DNA of 10,033 nucleotides from a bacterium. GTDB taxonomy: Bacteria; Patescibacteriota; Microgenomatia; JAUYPR01. Positions 1 through 7,699 of the stretch are shown here, one piece after another. A model generated the notes under the pieces. The model was not told the DNA's origin. It worked only from the letters and a program-made list of their open reading frames with translations, and did no database searches. The stretch covers positions 1-10,033 of the forward strand of contig JAUYPR010000071.1 in the NCBI GenBank assembly GCA_030695785.1, given 5' to 3'. A program made the position numbers and the translations under genes. Every line of letters begins with the position of its first letter. The stretch's first letter is position 1.

Positions 1-1
1 T

Positions 2-946
2 CCTGGCGGATCCAGTGGAGGCTCTGCGGCGTCTTTGAGCGCAGGGATTGGATGGTTTTCTATCGGGGAAGATACAGGCGGCTCCATCCGCCAACCAGCG
101 GCTTTTTGCGGTGTGTGCGGGCTCAAGCCGACGTATGGAAGGGTTTCGCGATATGGCTCCATTGCATACGCGTCCTCGCTTGACACCGTTGGCCCGATGG
201 CGCGTTCGGCGTCCGATCTTCGAGCAGTCTTTGACACGGTCGTCGGACCAGATGAAAACGACGCGACATCCGTTCACTCTGTGGAGAAAGAGAATCGAAG
301 CATGAAAACAATCGGCCTTCCCAAAGAGTTTTTTGCGGATTTGTCTTCTGAACAGTCGAATGTGGTAGAACGTGCCGTCGATACGTTGAAAAAGGATGGC
401 ATGAAGATCAAAGAGGTCACACTTCCATCCACCAAGTATGCGATTTCAACATACTATCTTTTGGCAACCGCGGAAACCTCGTCCAACCTGGCCCGGTTTG
501 ATGGAATTAGATACGGACACGACCGATGCAACTTTAGTCGTGAAACAAAACGCCGCATCATGCTTGGGACTTATGTGCTTTCAGCAGGGTATTACGACCA
601 GTATTATGCATTGGCGCAAAAAGTGCGGAGCAAGATTATTCAAGAATATAGAGATGTTTTTCAGGAATGTGATGTGCTTTTGGCTCCAGTCTCCCCCATC
701 CCTCCCTTTAAAGTAGGGGAGCTGACGACCGATCCTCTCGAAATGTATCTTGCAGATGCGCTGACGGTTCCGGTAAATGTTGCAGGATTACCTGCGTTGG
801 CATTGCCGGCAGGGTTTGAAAAAAATAATCTTCCGGTCGGATTGCAATTGATTGGTCCGCAAGGGTCGGATGAAACGCTTTTGGATTTGGGTCAAACATT
901 TCAGAAAGAAACGGATTTCCATACAAAAAGGCCGGAGAAGCCATGA
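2..946 (+). CDS. gatA: GatA, amidotransferase subunit A (5' end outside window)
   Basis: Glutamyl/aspartyl-tRNA amidotransferase subunit A, the glutaminase subunit of cytoplasmic GatCAB. It releases ammonia from glutamine, and GatB uses it to amidate Glu-tRNA(Gln) or Asp-tRNA(Asn). The frame is open from the window edge, with 314 residues visible. It starts inside the amidase signature: PGGSSGGSAA, then DTGGSIRQPA. By family alignment the cis-serine is visible residue 4 and the nucleophile is residue 28, the expected 24 apart. The catalytic lysine lies upstream of the window. The C-terminal family block (LTVPVNVAGLPALALPAGF, LPVGLQLIGP) is intact and ends in TGA. A TTG at 35 lies inside the catalytic domain and is not a start. 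The residue before DTGGS is Glu where Ser is usual (GEDTGGS). The stop overlaps the gatB start by 4 bp (ATGA), indicating translational coupling. The gatC subunit gene is not in view. Confidence 0.96.
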   Translation, partial: PGGSSGGSAASLSAGIGWFSIGEDTGGSIRQPAAFCGVCGLKPTYGRVSRYGSIAYASSLDTVGPMARSASDLRAVFDTVVGPDENDATSVHSVEKENRSMKTIGLPKEFFADLSSEQSNVVERAVDTLKKDGMKIKEVTLPSTKYAISTYYLLATAETSSNLARFDGIRYGHDRCNFSRETKRRIMLGTYVLSAGYYDQYYALAQKVRSKIIQEYRDVFQECDVLLAPVSPIPPFKVGELTTDPLEMYLADALTVPVNVAGLPALALPAGFEKNNLPVGLQLIGPQGSDETLLDLGQTFQKETDFHTKRPEKP

Positions 947-2370
947 ATTTTGAACCGGTGATTGGTTTTGAGGTGCATGTTGAGCCGACAACGCAGAGCA
1001 AGATGTTCTGCCGGTGTTCAGCGCAGTATTTTGGAGCTCCACCAAATACGATCACCTGTCCAATCTGTTTAGGTTTACCGGGCGCCCTTCCTGTTCCGAA
1101 TAGAGTCGGTATTGAAGCATGCGTCAAGCTTGGTATTGCGTTGGGATGTCAGATCAACGAACGATCTCTGTTTGAACGCAAACACTACTTTTACCCTGAT
1201 TTGCCAAAAGGCTTTCAGATTTCCCAGTATAAGTCTCCATTTTGCACAAATGGTGTACTCAAATTGAATAAAAAAAGTATTCGAGTAAATCGTGTCCACA
1301 TGGAAGAAGATACGGCAAAACTTCTCCACCAAGGCACAGAAACATTGATTGACTTTAATCGATCCGGAGTGCCCCTTATTGAAGTTGTTTCAGACCCTGA
1401 TCTTCGATCTCCGGATGAAACAAAAGAGGCATTGGTCAAACTCCAACAGATTATTCGTTATCTCAATGTGTCCTTTGCAGATATGGAGAAAGGGACCATG
1501 CGCTGTGAAGTCAATATTTCGGTCCGAAAAGCTGGAACAAACGTTTTACCTCCATATCGGGTAGAGATCAAGAACTTGAATTCATTTCGGGCAGTCGAGG
1601 ATTCGATCCGCTATGAAATCAATCGTCAGTCAAAGGCATTGTCGGCAGGGGAATCATTAAACCAGGAAACGCGGGGGTGGGATGAACACAAAAAAGTTAC
1701 GGTTATCCAGAGAAGCAAAGAAGAAGCCCATGATTATCGTTACTTCCCTGAACCAGATATTCCACCAGTTCTCCTTTCAAAAGATGAGATCAAAAGCATC
1801 AGAAAGAGCATTCCTGAGCTTCCAGACGACGCTCGAGCGCGATTCATCGAGCAATACAAACTGACCGATGCAGACGCGAATCTTCTCACTGAAACCAAAG
1901 ACATGGCTGATTTTTTTGACGAAGCCGCAACATTAGCTCCGGATCAGATACGAGCTGTGTCTGTCTGGATGTCTGGTGAGGTCAGAAGGCGCCTCAATGA
2001 AAAGAATCTGACACTTGTGAGCACAAAACTCGCGCCAGCTGCGTTGGTCGAGTTAGTCACATTCGTCAATGACAAAACAATCACCCCTGCGACTGCGAAA
2101 GAGCTGCTCCCGGAGATGATGGAAAGCGGCATCATGCCACAGAAATTAGTCGAACAGCATGGCGTGTCCGTCGTCCGCGATACGGGACAACTCGACGAAG
2201 TTGTCCGAAAAGTTGTCGAGCAGAACGCAAAAGCGGTTGCTGACTACAAAGCCGGAAAAACGCAAGCCCTCTCCTTCCTCCTCGGCCAAATCCAACGAGA
2301 GTTGAAGGGACAGGGCGACACCGGGAGAATAAAGAAAATACTCTTGCAAATCTTGACTCACCTCGCATAA
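943..2370 (+). CDS. gatB: GatB, Asp/Glu-tRNA amidotransferase subunit B
   Basis: Subunit B of GatCAB. It phosphorylates the misacylated Glu-tRNA(Gln) or Asp-tRNA(Asn) with ATP and transfers ammonia delivered from GatA. The protein has 475 residues, normal for the family. It opens with IGFEVHVEP, followed by four cysteines C23, C25, C39 and C42 (CxC...CPIC) that fit the GatB zinc site. Other family blocks are KHYFYPDLPKGFQISQY (80-96), HMEED (119-123) and DFNRSGVPLIEVVSDPD (137-153). The C-terminal part from about residue 330 is the helical YqeY-like tRNA-binding tail. The start is chosen because the ATG overlaps the gatA stop and is preceded by GGAG five bases upstream (934-937). The gatA-gatB coupling is the classical arrangement; dnaE directly downstream is less usual. 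Confidence 0.97.
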   Translation: MNFEPVIGFEVHVEPTTQSKMFCRCSAQYFGAPPNTITCPICLGLPGALPVPNRVGIEACVKLGIALGCQINERSLFERKHYFYPDLPKGFQISQYKSPFCTNGVLKLNKKSIRVNRVHMEEDTAKLLHQGTETLIDFNRSGVPLIEVVSDPDLRSPDETKEALVKLQQIIRYLNVSFADMEKGTMRCEVNISVRKAGTNVLPPYRVEIKNLNSFRAVEDSIRYEINRQSKALSAGESLNQETRGWDEHKKVTVIQRSKEEAHDYRYFPEPDIPPVLLSKDEIKSIRKSIPELPDDARARFIEQYKLTDADANLLTETKDMADFFDEAATLAPDQIRAVSVWMSGEVRRRLNEKNLTLVSTKLAPAALVELVTFVNDKTITPATAKELLPEMMESGIMPQKLVEQHGVSVVRDTGQLDEVVRKVVEQNAKAVADYKAGKTQALSFLLGQIQRELKGQGDTGRIKKILLQILTHLA

Positions 2371-2371
2371 T

Positions 2372-5300
2372 ATGGGGGCGATGGGAATACCGCAGTTTAC
2401 GCATCTGCACACGCATACCGAGTTTTCGCTCCTGGATGGGTTGGCGAAAATTCCGGCTCTTGTCCGTCGCATCAAAGAATTGGGTATGACCAGCCTTGCG
2501 ATCACCGATCATGGCAACATGTTCGGCGCGATTCAGTTTTACAAAGAATGCATAGCACTGGATATTAAACCCATTATTGGATGCGAAATGTACATGGCCA
2601 CGCGCTCTCACCGCGATAAAGAACCGGAAAAAGACCAAGAGCGTAACCACCTCGTGCTTTTGGCAATCAACGAACAGGGCTACAAAAACCTGATGCGTTT
2701 GGTGAGCGAAGCATATTTGCACGGCTTTTACTACCGCCCGCGGATTGATACCGAGCTCCTCGCAACATATCACGAAGGGCTTATTGGGTTGAGCGGTTGC
2801 CTTGGCGGCGAAATCCCTGCCGCTATTCTTGCCGGTAACTTCGACAAAGCGCGGACGACCGCAAAAAAATACAAAGATATGTTCGGCGAGGATCATTTTT
2901 ATCTCGAGCTGCAGCATCATAATATTGACGAGCTGCCGCTCGTCAATAAGGGACTTTTGGAGTTATCGAAAGAGCTTTCTATCCCGGTGGTGGCCACGAA
3001 TGACATTCATTACGTGAACAAAGAAGATGCTGAGGCGCACGATGTTTTGTTGTGTATTCAAACCGGAAAGACGGTGGGCGACACGAATCGTTTACGCATG
3101 CTCGATTCCCCTGATTACTATGTCCGCTCGCAAGCCGAGATGGCTGAGCTTTTTCATGCAACCCCAGAAGCGTTGGAAAACACACAGAAGATCACCGAAA
3201 TGGTGTCGTTTTCGCTTGAATTGGGAAAATTCACGTACCCGGATTTTCCTGTGCCGGAAGATGAAACGCCGGCCAGCTATTTACGTGGCCTTGTCGAATC
3301 AAAAACAAAAGACTACTATCCGAGGTTAACCGATGAAATTCGCTCGCGGATTGACATGGAATTGACGGTTATCACGTCCAAAAACTACGCACCGTACTTC
3401 CTGATTGTCCAAGATTTTGTGAACTGGGCGAAAGAGTGTGGTATTGCCGTGGGGCCAGGCCGCGGGTCGGCCGCCGGCAGCATCGTCTCATATATTCTCG
3501 GCATTACCAGTATCGACCCACTTGTCTTTGGACTGCCGTTTGAACGCTTCATCAACCCCATGCGGCCGAGCGCGCCGGATATTGATCTGGATTTTGCCGA
3601 TAACCGTCGGGATGAAGTGGTTGCATACGTGATGAAAAAATATGGGGAAGACCATGTGGCGCACATTTCGACATTCGGAACCATGATGTCACGCGGCTCG
3701 ATCCGCGATGTCGGCCGTGCTCTTGGCCACCCCTACGCGTTTCCAGATAAAATCGCCAAACTCATTCCTTTTTCAACCCAAGCGAATTACATTCCCATCA
3801 AAAAAGCCATTGACATGGTCCCGGAACTCACGCACATGATGCGCGAAGATCCCGATGCCAATCGACTCCTGACCCTGGCGCAAAAAATTGAAGGAAATAT
3901 CCGGCACGCATCCGTGCATGCGGCCGGGGTTGTGATTGCCCCCAAACCGTTGTGGGAGTACACCCCAATCATGCGGGAGGCAAAGGCTGGGAAGATTGTC
4001 ACGCAATACGAAATGCATTCCGTTGGCGAAGACGGCGTGGGGCTTTTAAAAATTGACATTTTGGGTTTATCTAATCTCTCCATTATTCAAAGTGCGGCTG
4101 CATACATCAAGCAATACTTGGGGGAAGAGGTGGATATGGCAACCATTCCAATGGACGACAAAAAAACGTTTGCCATGCTGTCGGAAGGGGAAACCACCGG
4201 CGTCTTTCAGTTGGAATCTTCCGGCATGCGGCGCTACATCAAGGAGCTCAAGCCCTCCAATGTGTACGACCTTATGGCCATGGTAGCGCTTTTTCGCCCT
4301 GGCCCCATGAACGCTATTCCTGAATATATTCGCCGAAAGCACAATCCCCGCTTTACTCGTCTGTTGGATCCGCGGATGGAGAAAATTTTGGAGCGGTCAC
4401 TCGGGCTGTTGGTATACCAAGACGACGTGCTTTTTATCGCGATTGAACTGGCTGGCTATAACTGGCAAGAAGTGGATAAACTTCGGAAAGCCATGGGAAA
4501 AAAGATCGCGAAGGAGATGGCGGCGGAAAAGGAGAAGTTTATCAAGCGGATCGTCGAACGAGGGATGCCGCAAGACAAAGCCGAGAAGCTTTGGAGCGAA
4601 ATTGAAATTTTCGCGGGCTATGGGTTTAACAAAGCGCACGCGGCCTGTTATGGGTTATTGGCGTGTCAGACCGCGTACCTGAAAGCAAATTATCCTGCTC
4701 CTTACATGGCTGCGGTCATGACTGTAGAGGCGCAAAATGCCGAGAAAATCGCTTCTGCAATGATGGAGTGCCGGCGCATGGATATTTCGGTTCTCCCGCC
4801 CTCGATCAATGATTCAGACATCGGGTTTATCCTCGAGGAAGTCGAGGGCAAATGGGCGATTCGATTCGGCTTATCAGCGATAAAAAATGTTGGCTCTGCG
4901 GCTATTTCCTCCATCGTCACCGCAAGAGGGAAGAATGGATCCTTTCGTTCGCTTGTCGATGTTTGCAACCGGGTTGATTTACGTACCGTCAACCGGAAAA
5001 CGTTTGAGAGTCTGATCAAGGCCGGGGCAACGTCGTCATTTGGAAAACGGTCGGCGCAAATTGCAATGCTTGACAGCGTGTTGCAGGATGCGCATCGAGA
5101 AGAGCGCGAACGGAGCAAAGGACAGGTGAGTTTGTTTGAGATAACAGATGGCGTGAGCCTCACGGTGTCAAACGAGAAGCTTCCGGACATCGACGAGGTG
5201 CCGAAAAAAGATTTGCTGCGGTGGGAAAAGGAACTTTTGGGGCTGTATTTAACCGAACATCCCTTAACCGAGGTTCTTGACACGCTTGCCACCAAACGGA

Positions 5301-5905
5301 CACACCGAATAATTGAGCTTCGAGATGACGAAGGAATTTCAGGAAAAATCGTCCTCGCTGGGCTCATTATCTCAGTCAGGAAAATTTTTACCCGCAAAAC
5401 AGCAGAAGAGATGGCGTTTTTTCGCCTTGAAGACGAGACCGGAGAAATTGAAATGGTTGTGTTCCCGCGCGTGTTCGCGGATGCAAAAGCTCTTATCCGG
5501 CCAGAGCAGATTGTGGTGGTGCATGGAAAAATTGCCATGCGCGACGATGAGCGGAACTTCATTGTGGACGCCGTATTTACCGTCGATGAGTCTCCATCCG
5601 TCGATGGGAATCAAAAACGAGGGCGAGTATCATCATCTTCGGGCTCTCCCACTGATGTTACCATCCGTGTCCCGTCAGATGTGGATCGGCAACTCCTCGT
5701 AGATGTGTACAATGTCCTGAAACTTTTTCCAGGAGAGGTTCGAGTCGGACTCAACGTTGTTCAAGGAGAAGCCGAACGCGTGTTGTCGATTCCCTATACT
5801 GTCTCGTTAAATCCGCAGCTTACAACCGAGGTTGAGGCCATGTTTGGCCTTGGGAGTTTCAACGTTCCATCAGATGTGGTAGAATCTTCGCATGACAGGG
5901 ATTGA
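2372..5905 (+). CDS. dnaE: DNA polymerase III alpha subunit, DnaE type
   Basis: Replicative C-family polymerase catalytic subunit, 1177 residues (E. coli DnaE has 1160). Domains in order: PHP domain about 1-270; palm with PGRGS (362-366), the PDIDLDF motif giving catalytic D403 and D405, and a third aspartate D562 in GLLKIDILGL; helix-hairpin-helix region with GYGFNKAHA (749-757); a beta-clamp-binding pentapeptide QVSLF (918-922) close to where E. coli has QADMF; and an OB fold about 990-1065 (GKIVLAGLI). The PHP metal ligands look complete: H11/H13/H15, D46-H47, E72, H93, C143, D211 and H213. This suggests a live metal-dependent 3'-5' exonuclease (inference). The start is ATG 2372, one base after the gatB stop; ATG 2381, which has a run of Gs before it, is an alternative. 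The 3' end overlaps rplS by 14 bp. Confidence 0.97.
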   Translation: MGAMGIPQFTHLHTHTEFSLLDGLAKIPALVRRIKELGMTSLAITDHGNMFGAIQFYKECIALDIKPIIGCEMYMATRSHRDKEPEKDQERNHLVLLAINEQGYKNLMRLVSEAYLHGFYYRPRIDTELLATYHEGLIGLSGCLGGEIPAAILAGNFDKARTTAKKYKDMFGEDHFYLELQHHNIDELPLVNKGLLELSKELSIPVVATNDIHYVNKEDAEAHDVLLCIQTGKTVGDTNRLRMLDSPDYYVRSQAEMAELFHATPEALENTQKITEMVSFSLELGKFTYPDFPVPEDETPASYLRGLVESKTKDYYPRLTDEIRSRIDMELTVITSKNYAPYFLIVQDFVNWAKECGIAVGPGRGSAAGSIVSYILGITSIDPLVFGLPFERFINPMRPSAPDIDLDFADNRRDEVVAYVMKKYGEDHVAHISTFGTMMSRGSIRDVGRALGHPYAFPDKIAKLIPFSTQANYIPIKKAIDMVPELTHMMREDPDANRLLTLAQKIEGNIRHASVHAAGVVIAPKPLWEYTPIMREAKAGKIVTQYEMHSVGEDGVGLLKIDILGLSNLSIIQSAAAYIKQYLGEEVDMATIPMDDKKTFAMLSEGETTGVFQLESSGMRRYIKELKPSNVYDLMAMVALFRPGPMNAIPEYIRRKHNPRFTRLLDPRMEKILERSLGLLVYQDDVLFIAIELAGYNWQEVDKLRKAMGKKIAKEMAAEKEKFIKRIVERGMPQDKAEKLWSEIEIFAGYGFNKAHAACYGLLACQTAYLKANYPAPYMAAVMTVEAQNAEKIASAMMECRRMDISVLPPSINDSDIGFILEEVEGKWAIRFGLSAIKNVGSAAISSIVTARGKNGSFRSLVDVCNRVDLRTVNRKTFESLIKAGATSSFGKRSAQIAMLDSVLQDAHREERERSKGQVSLFEITDGVSLTVSNEKLPDIDEVPKKDLLRWEKELLGLYLTEHPLTEVLDTLATKRTHRIIELRDDEGISGKIVLAGLIISVRKIFTRKTAEEMAFFRLEDETGEIEMVVFPRVFADAKALIRPEQIVVVHGKIAMRDDERNFIVDAVFTVDESPSVDGNQKRGRVSSSSGSPTDVTIRVPSDVDRQLLVDVYNVLKLFPGEVRVGLNVVQGEAERVLSIPYTVSLNPQLTTEVEAMFGLGSFNVPSDVVESSHDRD

Positions 5906-6233
5906 CTTTGCAGAAGTGTCACGCGAGGAACTTCCGTTCCGGGTGGGAGATACTGTCAAAGTCCATAAAATAGTTCGGGAAGGAACAGAGACGCGGACGC
6001 AAATCTTTTCCGGCATTATCCTTTCCATCCGCGGAGAGAAAGCAAATAAGATGATGATTGTCCGTCGGATCGGGGCAGATCACATTGGGGTTGAGCAGAT
6101 TTTTCCGCTTGTGAGCCCGTCAATTTCCAAGATTGACGTGACGCGCCGCGGGCACGTCCGCCGCGCGAAATTGTATTACCTCCGCAAAGAAATCGGGAAA
6201 AAAGCAACCACGGTGAAACGTGCAGTAGCATAA
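5892..6233 (+). CDS. rplS: 50S ribosomal protein L19
   Basis: Large-subunit ribosomal protein L19, located at the interface with the small subunit. It has 113 residues, normal for the family. Conserved blocks are visible: FRVGDTVKVH (16-25), GVEQIFPLVSP (66-76) and RRGHVRRAKLYYLR (85-98). The ATG at 5892 lies inside the last codons of dnaE in another frame, giving a 14-bp overlap. No Shine-Dalgarno sequence precedes it, so translation probably depends on coupling to dnaE. In many bacteria rplS follows trmD; here it follows dnaE, although its neighbour yraN is a familiar partner. The TAA stop shares one base with the yraN ATG (TAATG). Confidence 0.97.
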   Translation: MTGIDFAEVSREELPFRVGDTVKVHKIVREGTETRTQIFSGIILSIRGEKANKMMIVRRIGADHIGVEQIFPLVSPSISKIDVTRRGHVRRAKLYYLRKEIGKKATTVKRAVA

Positions 6234-6592
6234 TGGCGGTGACCGACAAAATAGTTCTTGGGCAGAAAGGCGAAGAGATTGCGTGGCGTTTTTTAGAGAA
6301 CAAGGGATATCGTCTACTCGAACGCAATGTCCGGTCAAAAGTAGGTGAGCTTGATTTGGTGTGCCGTGACAATAATTGGCTGGTCTTTGTTGAGGTCAAA
6401 ACACGCACGTCGACCGAGTTTGGTCGGCCGGAAGAATCAGTGACGCCATCCAAACTTGCCAAACTTATTCGTGCCGCCGAGCGTTATCTTCTGCAGATAA
6501 AAGAGAGTCCTTCGTGGAGAATTGACGTGGTCGCAGTCGACATGACCACTAATCCCCCGTCGCTTGAACACTTCCAAAACGTGACCCTCTAG
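6233..6592 (+). CDS. yraN: YraN family (UPF0102) nuclease-fold protein
   Basis: 119 residues, the usual length for YraN/UPF0102. This conserved family has a restriction-endonuclease-like fold and no firmly established role; a link to DNA processing or recombination is usually supposed. Visible family signature: GQKGEEIAWRFL (10-21), GYRLLERNVR (25-34), GELDLV (38-43) and VFVEVKTR (51-58). The candidate PD-(D/E)xK-type metal residues are E39, D41, E54 and K56. The gene starts in a TAATG overlap with the rplS stop and has no Shine-Dalgarno site. Its TAG stop lies two bases from the 3' end of the convergent tRNA-Glu gene, so it closes the + strand housekeeping run. Confidence 0.93.
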   Translation: MAVTDKIVLGQKGEEIAWRFLENKGYRLLERNVRSKVGELDLVCRDNNWLVFVEVKTRTSTEFGRPEESVTPSKLAKLIRAAERYLLQIKESPSWRIDVVAVDMTTNPPSLEHFQNVTL

Positions 6593-6594
6593 GG

Positions 6595-6667
6595 TAGCGC
6601 GTACCGGATTCGAACCGGTGGCCTTCACCTTGAAAGGGTGACGTCCTAACCGCTAGACGAACGCGCC
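6595..6667 (-). tRNA. tRNA-Glu (anticodon UUC)
   Basis: On the - strand the sequence folds as a full cloverleaf of 73 nt. The acceptor GGCGCGT pairs with ACGCGCT (G1-U72 wobble). The D arm is GUC/GAC. The anticodon stem UCACC/GGUGA carries loop CUUUCAA with anticodon UUC (genomic 6632-6634). The T arm is ACCGG-UUCGAAU-CCGGU, and the discriminator base is A. The 3' CCA is not encoded: the genome continues CCC, so CCA must be added enzymatically. The gene is convergent with yraN, two bases away. Confidence 0.97.
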
Positions 6668-6675
6668 GTATGTGT

Positions 6676-6684
6676 ATTTTACCA
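6676..6684 (-). promoter_or_regulatory. Extended -10 promoter of tRNA-Glu
   Basis: On the - strand TGG-TAAAAT forms an extended -10 element (TGnTAtAAT type) ending 8 nt before tRNA nucleotide 1, placing the transcription start next to the mature 5' end. No good -35 is seen, which is tolerable for an extended -10. The ten bases TGGTAAAATA recur exactly before the tRNA-Lys-like fragment at 10004-10013, which supports a shared tRNA promoter type. Confidence 0.6.
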
Positions 6685-6687
6685 CTA

Positions 6688-6716
6688 TTGACATTGTATC
6701 GGTTCTTGAATACAGT
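6688..6716 (+). promoter_or_regulatory. Promoter of the nonad-repeat gene
   Basis: A consensus -35 TTGACA (6688-6693) is followed by a 17-nt spacer and TACAGT (6711-6716, four of six matches to TATAAT). The predicted start falls at about 6723, the A of the ATG, so the mRNA should be leaderless. The -35 lies four bases from the divergent tRNA-Glu -10, so the two promoters occupy the same DNA face region and probably compete. Confidence 0.65.
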
Positions 6717-6722
6717 AGATTC

Positions 6723-7226
6723 ATGAACCAAGCTGACCTTCGACAGATTGAGGAACTTTTAGACAAAAAACTTCGCGGTTTCGCAATGAAGGATGACCTG
6801 AGGGCATTTTCGACAAAGGACGATCTTCAAGCTTTCGCGACAAAGGACGATCTCAATGCATTCGCAACGAAAGACGATCTCCAAGTTTTTGCGACGAGAG
6901 ATGACCTGAGGACTTTCGCAACAAAAGATGACCTGAAAGCTTTCGCGACAAAGAACGATCTTCTAGCTTTTGCGACGAAAGATGACCTTCGAAGTTTCGC
7001 AACTAAAGATGATCTAAAGCGGTTTGCTACAAAAGACGATCTAAAAGCATTGGCAACAAGAAAAGAGCTTCTTGCATTGCGAAGGGAAGTTCGTCTAGTG
7101 AAGCGAACAGTAGATGAAATTCTTTCACTATTCGACCGTGAAAACACGACGCTGCGGTATCGAGTTCGACATGTAGAAAACCATTTAGAAAATACCCCAG
7201 TGTTTGCGCCGCAGGCAGCGTCATAA
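6723..7226 (+). CDS. Nonad-repeat helical protein of unknown function
   Basis: 167 residues, function not recognised. Three parts are visible. A short N-terminal helix is MNQADLRQIEELLDKKL (1-17). Residues 20-118 are eleven tandem 9-residue repeats of consensus FATKDDLxA, the first (FAMKDDLRA) and last (LATRKELLA) diverged. The C-terminal helix (about 119-155) has heptad-like hydrophobic spacing (V, I, L, F, then VRHVENHL). The protein is highly charged, with no signal peptide or membrane segment. ATG 6723 is preferred over ATG 6672, because 6672-6722 holds two divergent promoters and would add an unrelated hydrophobic leader. Proteins of this N-helix/repeat/C-helix plan are familiar as uncharacterised coiled-coil proteins in candidate-phylum genomes (recollection). 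A structural or oligomerising role is only inference. Confidence 0.85.
   Translation: MNQADLRQIEELLDKKLRGFAMKDDLRAFSTKDDLQAFATKDDLNAFATKDDLQVFATRDDLRTFATKDDLKAFATKNDLLAFATKDDLRSFATKDDLKRFATKDDLKALATRKELLALRREVRLVKRTVDEILSLFDRENTTLRYRVRHVENHLENTPVFAPQAAS
6780..7076 (+). repeat. Eleven 27-bp tandem repeats (coding)
   Basis: In-frame array encoding the FATKDDLxA units. Third positions vary freely between copies (gcg/gca/gct for Ala, gac/gat for Asp, ctt/ctc/ctg/cta for Leu) while the protein motif is kept. The array is therefore old and held by selection on the protein rather than being a fresh slippage expansion. It is not CRISPR: there are no spacers and the period is in frame. Confidence 0.92.
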
Positions 7227-7241
7227 ATTTCCAAGAGCGCT

Positions 7242-7694
7242 TTACCGCCAAACTGCTAAAACGATGCCCATGAGCATCAAGCTCACCGCATGATAGCTCG
7301 TCGTGATCCAAAACACAGTGGGTGATTTTCCCTCGTAAAACACTTGTGACAACGCAGTGGTGGCCACAAATCCAATGGCTGCCCATAGGCCCAAGAGCGC
7401 ACCTTCCAGGCCAGCTGTGCTTCCGGTTAGACGGATGAACTGGGCAAGCATGAATGCCATGAGTACACTCCCGAGAAACGATAGGGAGAAGATTCTTTTC
7501 ATATCTTTCCCTTTCATCATCTCTGTCATCGATTTCTCACCCCATCCCTCAGCCAGAGGCTGATCGTCCTTTGGACGAATCGCCTTTTGCCATTGTTTTC
7601 CAAACAGCATGGGCGAATACCACGCCATGCCCAACGCAAACGCAACCCCTGCCGCAGCTAAAACCGCCAGATAATTGATATTCAGTTGTAACAT
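7242..7694 (-). CDS. DUF1761-type four-helix membrane protein
   Basis: 150 residues, matching the DUF1761 family of small integral membrane proteins, whose function is unknown. Four hydrophobic helices are visible: about 8-26, 67-88, 95-118 and 125-149. The N-terminal signature NYLAVLAAAGVAFALGMAWYSPMLFGKQW (7-35) is typical, including the WYSP..FGKxW turn after helix 1. A polar loop of about 30 residues separates helices 1 and 2. The start is fixed by a perfect Shine-Dalgarno sequence seven bases upstream. The gene lies 31 nt downstream of the Fic gene on the same strand, so it may be read from the Fic promoter. Its GC content (near 47%) is close to the housekeeping genes and far from Fic. 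It is convergent with the nonad-repeat gene, 15 nt away. Confidence 0.85.
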   Translation of the reverse strand: MLQLNINYLAVLAAAGVAFALGMAWYSPMLFGKQWQKAIRPKDDQPLAEGWGEKSMTEMMKGKDMKRIFSLSFLGSVLMAFMLAQFIRLTGSTAGLEGALLGLWAAIGFVATTALSQVFYEGKSPTVFWITTSYHAVSLMLMGIVLAVWR

Positions 7695-7699
7695 TGTTT

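Noticed and set aside
2132..2920. Long - strand open frame (262 codons) across the gatB/dnaE junction
   Set aside because: Antisense to two well-conserved genes, no family motif, no start signal. It is a shadow frame.
4702..5562. Long - strand open frame (286 codons) opposite dnaE
   Set aside because: Serine/arginine-rich composition typical of antisense reading; dnaE motifs on + are continuous through the region.
6584..6595. Short hairpin as a bidirectional terminator
   Set aside because: Only four usable base pairs and no proper T-run on either side.
6672..6722. Upstream ATG for the nonad-repeat gene
   Set aside because: It would start within the tRNA-Glu promoter and upstream of the + strand TTGACA/TACAGT promoter, so it would not be in the predicted mRNA.
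6780..7076. Repeat array considered as CRISPR
   Set aside because: 27-bp units adjoin without spacers and keep one reading frame with synonymous variation.
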